Part shown: positions 43,175 through 48,746 of the stretch, one piece after another
Layout of the letters: every line of letters begins with the position of its first letter
How positions within the stretch are numbered: the first letter of the stretch is position 1
Source: Gammaproteobacteria bacterium
GTDB lineage: Bacteria > Pseudomonadota > Gammaproteobacteria > S012-40
Assembly: GCA_029883265.1 (NCBI GenBank)
Contig: JAOUJM010000010.1
Location: 1 to 48,746, forward strand
DNA length: 48,746 nt
Direction: 5' to 3'
Translations under genes and position numbers: made by a program
Notes under the pieces: model-generated
What the model was told of the DNA's origin: nothing
The model's input: only the letters and a program-made list of their open reading frames with translations
The model's database searches: none

Positions 43175-45004
43175 ATGGCTTTTCTATTCAAAGGACAAAT
43201 TTGCATTTGGTTATGCGAAGACTTCAAAATTAATTTAGCGAATTCTATTATTCGATTATATAAACCAGAAAAACAAGAATCGATTGTATTAGCCGCGGCT
43301 ACCGATCCGAAAAATACATTTTTAATTCTCGACGAAAAACAAAGCAAAGCAAAAGCATCACGACTAATTGCCGAAACCCGCACCAATGACAAAGGCCAAT
43401 TTGAATTTGATTTGAGCAATGTCAAAACGTTTGATGGTTCTGCATTTGAAGTCGATGCTCTGATTGAAACTGCATCAGAATCTATTAAACACAAACCACT
43501 GCAAGTGAGTTTAACGACCTTACAAGCTCAATGGCGACAAAGGGATAATGATTTTTTTGCCGCATGGCAATATTGCATTCCACGTCGCTATTGGTGCGCA
43601 ATGAAGGCTCGTTTAGGCATATGGAGTATCTGTGGTCGGGTTACTAGTTGCGAAACACAACAAGCCCTGCCGAATCTAAAAGTGACTGCATTTGATCGTG
43701 ATTGGTTGCAAGATGATGAATTGGGATCAGCCATCACTAATTTGCTGGGTTATTTTTATATTGACTATGAACGCAAAGACTTCGTACCTGGAACCTTGCT
43801 CGATATTGAATTAATTGGTGGACCGGATATTTATTTTCATGTCGATACCCCATTGGGTGCCCCAATACATCATGAAGACCCCAGTCGAGGCCGAGATGCG
43901 GATCGAGAAAATCGAGGCCAATGTTTTAACGTAGACCTTTGTGTCGATGGCGCACCAGTCGTTCCACAACCCGATCCGATACCGCATTTTATTCGTATAG
44001 GAAAATATAATTACAACCATGACATTGACAGTTCTCCCAGTGGCAGTGGCTTTACCTTGGACGAAGGTCGAGCATTTTATGGCATCAATCGACTCAATGG
44101 AATATTGGCTAAACGTCTCAATAGTCAACCCATGGAATATCAATTTCAATTCCGTGAACTTAATGGTAGTGGAATGCCAATAACACCTTGGAAAAATGTA
44201 GAACCGAGCATGATTGCGCCAACCCATATTGGTGACTGGCAATGGTTTGACTTAGGTACGGGTGACTTGATCGAGAAAAAAGTTTGGGTTCACCGGGCAG
44301 CAGATGCACTCAATCTAGAAGCAAACATCGTCGATGGCTGGATACAAGTACCCCAAGGTAGCAACACGCTTGCACCTGAGGGCTTTTTTGTACCCAATAA
44401 TGACATGATTAAATTAAACTCACGAACACTAACAAGTTTTGTCGACACCGACTTAAGCGGTCTAGTCACTGGCGCTAGTTCGACCTCTACAGGAAAACCC
44501 TTGGTACAAAACAAACATTTCGCGATTCGTATGCGAGTACGTGAAGTGGGTAATCCCGCGAGTGAAACAGACGCCGGTGAATGTCAACATGTCGCAATCA
44601 ATAATTCTTTATACGATAATATAGATTCACACCCGGCCTGGTTCAGCAATCCGAAAAGCAATCGACTCGCGGTTGCGATGGTGGATGTTGCAGAATTACA
44701 AAGCGATGGCTGTGGTGGAATCACTAATAGTCTGAGTATTCTTTACACAGCAGCTCATCCTAATTTAGGAACCTGTGGCATTAGCATGACAGGCCCTGGA
44801 GGACCCTATCATTTTAGTATTCCAACCGGTCCCACACCTCCGGATCGTTTTGGCACTGCCATCGCAGCAGCGGGTTTTGATATATCCAGTCTGCAGCCAT
44901 GCGCCTATCTTATTACATTAAGTGTCAATGTCTTACTCGACACGGGTGATGACAAACCTGATCCTGTTTGGGATCAAATTGCGTTTTGTAAAAGAAATCC
45001 ATGA
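43175..45004 (+). CDS. large conserved protein with transthyretin-like domain, unknown function
   Basis: The 609-aa protein has no signal peptide, yet is built of strand-rich domains. Residues about 5-115 form a first domain with KGQICIWLCEDF and later DKGQFEFDLS, in the style of carboxypeptidase-regulatory domains. A cysteine-rich joint (YCIPRRYWCAMKARLGIWSI, about 133-152) follows, then a transthyretin-like segment (CGRVTSCETQQALPNLKVTA to YFYIDY, about 153-200) with an acidic DRDWLQDDELG loop. A long C-terminal region (about 250-609) has no match I know. It has a strong ribosome-binding site, long flanking gaps and its own terminator, so it is likely well expressed. Confidence 0.7.
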   Translation: MAFLFKGQICIWLCEDFKINLANSIIRLYKPEKQESIVLAAATDPKNTFLILDEKQSKAKASRLIAETRTNDKGQFEFDLSNVKTFDGSAFEVDALIETASESIKHKPLQVSLTTLQAQWRQRDNDFFAAWQYCIPRRYWCAMKARLGIWSICGRVTSCETQQALPNLKVTAFDRDWLQDDELGSAITNLLGYFYIDYERKDFVPGTLLDIELIGGPDIYFHVDTPLGAPIHHEDPSRGRDADRENRGQCFNVDLCVDGAPVVPQPDPIPHFIRIGKYNYNHDIDSSPSGSGFTLDEGRAFYGINRLNGILAKRLNSQPMEYQFQFRELNGSGMPITPWKNVEPSMIAPTHIGDWQWFDLGTGDLIEKKVWVHRAADALNLEANIVDGWIQVPQGSNTLAPEGFFVPNNDMIKLNSRTLTSFVDTDLSGLVTGASSTSTGKPLVQNKHFAIRMRVREVGNPASETDAGECQHVAINNSLYDNIDSHPAWFSNPKSNRLAVAMVDVAELQSDGCGGITNSLSILYTAAHPNLGTCGISMTGPGGPYHFSIPTGPTPPDRFGTAIAAAGFDISSLQPCAYLITLSVNVLLDTGDDKPDPVWDQIAFCKRNP

Positions 45005-45013
45005 TGACATCTA

Positions 45014-45042
45014 GGAAGGGGTATTTCCCCTTCCACTTTTTT
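45014..45042 (+). terminator. intrinsic terminator after the 609-residue protein gene
   Basis: GGAAGGGG (45014-45021) pairs perfectly with CCCCTTCC (45027-45034) around TATTT, followed by AC and six T residues. It lies ten bases after the stop codon. Confidence 0.93.
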
Positions 45043-45264
45043 GTTTAACAATACTAATAGCTACAAACCTCAAAATCACATGAAGTTGAAGCACCTCTTG
45101 ACACTCGTAATAATCCAGCGCCATGCCACAGAATTTTTACTTTTATTATTCTTGAAGATGTTTTCAATCATAAATAAACTAGCACTAAGGCCAACATCGT
45201 TTTGCTGATCTATCGTTAGTGCCGGACATTATTGATCTACTCAATTTGAACAAGGAGTCATCAC

Positions 45265-45573
45265 ATGCAAGCAACCGTAGCCGTATTTGGTATTCTGCGT
45301 TTCCCCGCTGAAAATATTGAACACATACGTCCACATATTCAAAGCTTGGTCGATACAACCAAACAAAACGATAACTGTATTGCTTATGAAGTCGCCGAAG
45401 ATTTATTCGATCCTGGTTTGATTCGTTTCTCTGAATTGTGGCCAAACCGAGAAAGTTTAGAAAAACACTTAGCTGCTCCACATATTGAACCATGGCGCGT
45501 AATTGCAAAAACGTTTGGTTTAAAACAAAGAGAATTCACTGCCTATGATATCAACGGTAGCTTTACTGTTTGA
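45265..45573 (+). CDS. antibiotic biosynthesis monooxygenase (ABM) domain protein
   Basis: The 102-aa protein is a single ferredoxin-like ABM domain of the YgiN/quinol-monooxygenase type, with the expected IAYEVAEDLFDPGLIRFSEL segment (about 39-58), a conserved Trp and LEKHLAAPHIEPW. Such proteins oxidise quinols or simply bind aromatic compounds as dimers. AAGGAG lies seven bases before the ATG. The next gene start is 44 bases on, and further on lies an MDR oxidoreductase, suggesting a small redox/detoxification group. Confidence 0.88.
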   Translation: MQATVAVFGILRFPAENIEHIRPHIQSLVDTTKQNDNCIAYEVAEDLFDPGLIRFSELWPNRESLEKHLAAPHIEPWRVIAKTFGLKQREFTAYDINGSFTV

Positions 45574-45616
45574 CTACTAACAACTTTCAAACATAATATC
45601 ATTAATAACAGGCCCC

Positions 45617-46090
45617 ATGAACGCTGAATACACCATCAGAACAGCCACTATTTCCGATGCAGAAACAATTTGTAGACTGCTACGCCGCCCGATACGCCAA
45701 TCATGCATTGCTGACCACAAAGCTAATGAAAGACTTTTATCGATCTGGTTAGAAAACAAAACCACAGAGAACATGACTCAGGGGTTATTAGAAACGAATA
45801 TTCTTACACTCGTCGGTGAAACACATAAAAGTATTTGCACCGTCAGCTCAACAGGAGAAGATGGTAAAATTCATAAAATTATGTTAATCCGGATCATGTA
45901 GCACATGGAATTGGTCGAGCTTTAATAACGTCCATGCTAAACTACGCCCGATCAAAATAATCAAACACGGGTGACACTTATCAGCACAGCAACTGCAAAG
46001 GGCTTTTATGAAAGAAATGGTTTTGTTTGTTCAGGAACACCTGTTCTTTGGTATGAAATGCCAGGCTACCCTATGCATATTGAGCTGTAA
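45617..46090 (+). pseudogene. GNAT acetyltransferase broken by two compensating frameshifts
   Basis: The first frame runs 94 codons (YTIRTATISDAETICRLLRR start, typical of GNAT) and stops at 45901. The conserved acetyl-CoA-binding part continues in another frame (NPDHVAHGIGRALITSMLNY, from about 45877, stopping at 45958-45960), and the C-terminal part returns to the first frame (TATAKGFYERNGFVCSGTPV, ending at the TAA at 46088-46090). One base lost near the AAAA at 45875-45878 and one gained near 45945-45960 explain it. The total of 158 codons is a normal GNAT length. It is either a real pseudogene or two sequencing errors near A-runs. Confidence 0.8.
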
Positions 46091-46184
46091 AAACATTTTT
46101 TCAATAACTTGGTTGAGTATTGACTACTATGATTTCGTCTGTAATTCATTACAACCAACACACGATCGTTAGCAAGGACAATAA

Positions 46185-47150
46185 ATGAAAGCGATTGTAT
46201 ATGAAAACTATGGCACACCTGATAATTTTAAAAATATTGATGTGAGCAAACCTTCACCCGAGAATGATGAGGTGTTAATTAAAATTAAAGCCACAGCTAT
46301 CAACGCTTGGGATTGGGATTTATTGACTGGCAAACCACTATGGGCACGTACCGGTGGACTACTCAAACCACGATACAAGATTCTTGGAGCAGATGTCGCC
46401 GGCATCGTTGAAGCTATTGGGCCAACGGTAACCAATTTCAAAATTGGCGATGAGGTTTTTGGTGATCTGAGCGAGTGTGGTTGGGGTGGATTTGCGGAAT
46501 ATGTTTGCGCGAAACAGAACGCGTTAATCCTTAAACCGAAAACAATGTGTTTTGAACAAGCAGCCGCCTTACCGCAAGCAGGTGTCATGGCCTTACAAGC
46601 TTTAATCGAGAAAAGAAAAATTCGGTGTGGCGATCGTGTATTGATTAATGGCGCAGGTGGTGGCGTAGGCACGATTGCCATTCAAGTCGCCAAACATTTT
46701 GGCGCACATATCACTGCTGTCGACCAGGCTAACAAACTTAATGCCTTGCTTGAACTTGGGGCAGATGAAGTTTTAGATTATCAACAACAAGATTTTAGTC
46801 ATGACGTTTCACCGTTTGATTTGATTATTGACGTCGTTGCACGTCGCTCACTCTTCGCCTATCGACGCGCACTCAATCCTGGAGGGGTATTTGTTTTTGT
46901 TGGTGGCACGCCTGGCTTTGTATTTCGCTTCTTAAGCTTAGGCATTTTCTTATCACAAATATCGTCCAAAAAATTCACAATTTTGGTTCTAAAGGCCAAC
47001 AAAAACTTGGATCAATTAGTTGAGCTGTGCCAACAGGACGTCCTCAATCCGCCAATCGACCGATTGTTTCCACTGGATCAAACAGCAGATGAATTTGAAT
47101 ATTTTCAGCAAAATCGTTTTATTGGAAAAATTGTCATCACCACAGGCTAA
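46185..47150 (+). CDS. zinc-independent MDR alcohol dehydrogenase / quinone oxidoreductase-like
   Basis: The 321-aa protein has a GroES-like N-terminal domain (MKAIVYENYGTPDNFKNIDV, then ATAINAWDWDLLTG) and a Rossmann domain with the nucleotide-binding motif INGAGGGVGTIAIQVAKHFG (about 154-173), as in NADPH:quinone reductases and related MDR enzymes. The catalytic and structural zinc ligands of classical alcohol dehydrogenases are missing. It probably reduces quinones, enones or similar electrophiles. It follows the GNAT pseudogene by 94 bases. Confidence 0.92.
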   Translation: MKAIVYENYGTPDNFKNIDVSKPSPENDEVLIKIKATAINAWDWDLLTGKPLWARTGGLLKPRYKILGADVAGIVEAIGPTVTNFKIGDEVFGDLSECGWGGFAEYVCAKQNALILKPKTMCFEQAAALPQAGVMALQALIEKRKIRCGDRVLINGAGGGVGTIAIQVAKHFGAHITAVDQANKLNALLELGADEVLDYQQQDFSHDVSPFDLIIDVVARRSLFAYRRALNPGGVFVFVGGTPGFVFRFLSLGIFLSQISSKKFTILVLKANKNLDQLVELCQQDVLNPPIDRLFPLDQTADEFEYFQQNRFIGKIVITTG

Positions 47151-47164
47151 TAGTTTTAAACGGC

Positions 47165-47192
47165 TCGCGATTGAATCGAAACTCAATCGCGA
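47165..47192. terminator. bidirectional hairpin between convergent genes
   Basis: TCGCGATTGA (47165-47174) and TCAATCGCGA (47183-47192) form a perfect ten-base stem around ATCGAAAC, 14 bases after the MDR stop and five bases after the stop of the convergent coiled-coil gene. The T-runs on either side are short, so termination may be partial. Confidence 0.7.
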
Positions 47193-47197
47193 ATTGT

Positions 47198-47884
47198 TTA
47201 ATTCACTTGCGGAATACTGTGTCCTTCTTTTGCCAAATACAGGGTAACATTACCACTTGCATTGTCCATATAAATAAAACCCGAACCCGGCCATTTCAAA
47301 GACGATATTCGACGAAAACTATCTTCCAACGCCTGATCGCTTGGTGGTGTTATATCGAGCTTACAAATAGTCGCTTTGCATTCCACATTGTTTAAATGGA
47401 TGGACGCCATATTCTCTGCCAAAAATGCAGTGTTTAATTCTGATTGCGCCGAAAGAGACCAGTCAGGATCGTATGCTTCAGCAGCCAATGCATCGTCTAA
47501 TAGCTGAATTTGCTGTTGCATTTGTTGTTCAGCTGCCTGTTGTTCCTCTTTAAACAATTTATCAGCATTTTGTTTTTGCTGTAATTCGGTTTGGGCTAGA
47601 GTTTTTGCTTGGCTAACCGAGGCTTTCTCAAAAACCTGGGCTTCTTCGGAATGCGCCACAAGCTGATTGATTTGCTTCTTGAGCTGTGTGATCTGCTCTT
47701 GCATTAACGCATTCGATTGCATCACTTCATTAAACAAACGGTCTGTATCAGCATTTACATTTAACTGCGATAGCGGTGCAACATGACCTGTGTCTGGCTG
47801 CAACAACTTGGTTTCGGATTTCATCCAAACCATGCTTGCAGTAATCGCTACACTAGCAGCGCCTATTATCAATATCTTTTTCAT
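47198..47884 (-). CDS. membrane-anchored coiled-coil protein, unknown function
   Basis: The 228-aa protein has an N-terminal signal anchor (about 3-21), a Gln/Glu/Lys-rich coiled coil (about 48-135) and a small globular C-terminal domain with two cysteines in VECKATICKLDI (about 168-179) that may form a disulphide. The body would lie in the periplasm. I recognise no family. GAGGAA precedes the ATG. It follows the secreted 169-aa gene on the same strand; a 14-base inverted repeat lies in the 93-base gap. Confidence 0.68.
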   Translation of the reverse strand: MKKILIIGAASVAITASMVWMKSETKLLQPDTGHVAPLSQLNVNADTDRLFNEVMQSNALMQEQITQLKKQINQLVAHSEEAQVFEKASVSQAKTLAQTELQQKQNADKLFKEEQQAAEQQMQQQIQLLDDALAAEAYDPDWSLSAQSELNTAFLAENMASIHLNNVECKATICKLDITPPSDQALEDSFRRISSLKWPGSGFIYMDNASGNVTLYLAKEGHSIPQVN

Positions 47885-47901
47885 GAGCGTTCCTCTTCAT
47901 T

Positions 47902-47947
47902 CGGCTGGTATTGAATAATTTTGCAATCGTTGTTTCAATACCAGCCG
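47902..47947. repeat. 14-base perfect inverted repeat between two minus-strand genes
   Basis: CGGCTGGTATTGAA (47902-47915) and TTCAATACCAGCCG (47934-47947) enclose 18 bases. It starts 18 bases before the ATG of the coiled-coil gene and 31 bases after the stop of the secreted-protein gene (read on the minus strand). No T-run follows, so an intercistronic mRNA-stabilising or processing stem is more likely than a full terminator. Confidence 0.75.
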
Positions 47948-47977
47948 CATACTCAATGTTTATAAATTTATCTAGGA

Positions 47978-48487
47978 TTATGATTCATCAATTTGATAAG
48001 TCACAATACCGGATTTGCCGCCGGTTGCATTATTACGCGGTGGTATTACACAGCTGAAATAGTAATGCGAAACAGTGTTAGAGCTTACATCACTACTGGT
48101 CGACTTGTGTTGTACGTATGGGCTACTACCAACAGTTTTTAACAAAGGACCGGACCATCCCCACATACCAGCAGCATCTGTGCGACCGTAAACGGACCAT
48201 AAACGACACGAGACATCTTTTCCTGAATTTCCATTTTGATCACGCATACGTACCCAATGCGCATCGACCTTGCCGCCAATAATATCTTTGGTTGCAACAC
48301 AATCCACATTCAAATCAGTAGTTGTGGAATTGTTTTGCATTTCACTAGCGCTGTAAGTAATAGCGGTGCTACCAGACCAGCGAACACATTGAGAACCCGG
48401 GTAGTTCTTCCCATCGGCGGCAAAACTGGCCTGCATCACACCACTTAGCAATAATGCAAGTAGTAAATTAATTTTAAATTTTTTCAT
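47978..48487 (-). CDS. small secreted protein, unknown function
   Basis: The 169-aa protein has a signal peptide (cleavage about SFAAD, near residue 23). The mature domain is strand-rich, with four cysteines in two likely disulphide pairs (near 34 and 62, 93 and 146: QCVRWSG, NVDCVATKD, DVSCRLW, FSCVIPP) and a regular VxC...VSC pattern seen in families of small secreted proteins. It probably stays in the periplasm or is surface-exposed. It starts 91 bases from the end of an AraC-family gene, with a direct repeat between, and may be that regulator's target. Confidence 0.7.
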   Translation of the reverse strand: MKKFKINLLLALLLSGVMQASFAADGKNYPGSQCVRWSGSTAITYSASEMQNNSTTTDLNVDCVATKDIIGGKVDAHWVRMRDQNGNSGKDVSCRLWSVYGRTDAAGMWGWSGPLLKTVGSSPYVQHKSTSSDVSSNTVSHYYFSCVIPPRNNATGGKSGIVTYQIDES

Positions 48488-48557
48488 AGCTTATTTCCTC
48501 GTTAATTTGTTTATAGGAGTGATTAGTGTGGTCTAACAAGCGTTTGTGTGCTTGTCT

Positions 48558-48592
48558 TATTTTGCGCAATACATAAGCCTATTTTGCGCAAT
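48558..48592. promoter_or_regulatory. 13-base direct repeat with 22-base period, candidate AraC-type operator
   Basis: TATTTTGCGCAAT occurs at 48558-48570 and again at 48580-48592. Each copy contains the palindrome TTGCGCAA. The 22-base period equals two helical turns, the spacing usual for AraC-family half-sites. The pair lies 71-105 bases upstream of the secreted-protein gene, and the second copy overlaps the last codons of the AraC-like gene. Confidence 0.55.
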
Positions 48593-48746
48593 TGTGTTTT
48601 TGTGAAATAATTTGCAAATTATTTTTTTGACGAAACTGTAGAGGTGAAGCACCAACTTGACGACTAAATACCCGCGAAAAATGCGATGACTCATTGTAAC
48701 CAACGACAAAAGCAATTTCAGTAATGCTTAAATTGGTTTCGTTTAA
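48579..48746 (-). CDS. AraC-family transcriptional regulator, C-terminal part (partial)
   Basis: The last 55 codons of a gene that continues past the window end. The sequence ITEIAFVVGYNESSHFSRVF followed by RQVGASPLQFRQ is the second helix-turn-helix and PxxFR tail of the AraC/XylS DNA-binding domain. The sensing domain is outside the window. It runs in the same direction as the secreted-protein gene and ends 91 bases before it. Confidence 0.9.
   Translation of the reverse strand, partial: LNETNLSITEIAFVVGYNESSHFSRVFSRQVGASPLQFRQKNNLQIISQKHNCAK

Noticed and set aside
43811-44242. 143-codon minus-strand frame inside the 609-residue protein gene
   Set aside because: It is antisense to a gene with a strong ribosome-binding site and terminator, and its sequence has no domain-like pattern.
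45877-46090. Programmed frameshifting in the GNAT gene
   Set aside because: There is no slippery heptamer with a downstream stem, and two separate shifts would be required; mutation or sequencing error is simpler.

Overview
The window is a moderately AT-rich stretch of a diderm, motile, respiring bacterium, most likely a gammaproteobacterium. The minus-strand order rpsF-rpsR-(DUF2232 membrane protein)-rplI-dnaB-alr-radA is the arrangement known from Pseudomonas and relatives. The rnr-rlmB pair, a Gram-negative trimeric-type porin, several lipoboxes and a PBP4-type DacB fit the same placement. I do not name a genus. I see no rRNA, tRNA, insertion sequence, prophage or CRISPR array.

Layout. 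1-2200: the start of a PAS-like protein (cut by the window edge), a DUF1178 protein, an outer-membrane-barrel-like protein and a PilZ protein. 2201-8370: the ribosomal/replication cluster, with a good sigma70-type promoter and an S6:S18-type leader hairpin in front of rpsF. 8477-10767: a hybrid PAS-PAS-HisKA-HATPase-REC kinase and a small protein with an internal Cys-Cys repeat. 10962-13969: rnr-rlmB. 14163-16584: an SGNH-like/MBOAT pair for surface O-acylation. 16669-19303: small genes and cobU-cobT for cobalamin loop assembly. 19382-21454: a membrane-anchored neutral-ceramidase-like protein and a lipoprotein.

21578-25492 is the most interesting region: a four-gene minus-strand operon with its own promoter, dyad and terminator. 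It encodes a NapC/NirT-type membrane-anchored tetrahaem cytochrome, an ethylbenzene-dehydrogenase-related haem protein with one CxxCH and one atypical CxxxCH, a fused monohaem cytochrome-outer-membrane barrel (Cyc2-like architecture) and a His/Asp-rich CHRD lipoprotein. Read in order, these would carry electrons between the quinone pool, the periplasm and the outer membrane. This is the best candidate here for an uncharacterised system.

25597-31925: an isolated flagellar hook gene, a lipoprotein, a stand-alone dnaE2 under a strong LexA-box-like palindrome, and divergent gluQ. 32033-40235: mostly envelope and secreted proteins (S8 protease, VOC protein, glutathione peroxidase, barrels, a Fur-box porin, a nuclease-family lipoprotein). 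40251-45042: a duplicated lycopene-cyclase-domain-like membrane protein, dacB, and a large conserved protein with a transthyretin-like domain and a strong terminator. 45265-48746: an ABM monooxygenase, a GNAT pseudogene with two compensating frameshifts, an MDR oxidoreductase, two secreted/anchored unknowns separated by a 14-bp inverted repeat, and the end of an AraC-family regulator next to a 22-bp-period direct repeat that could be its operator.
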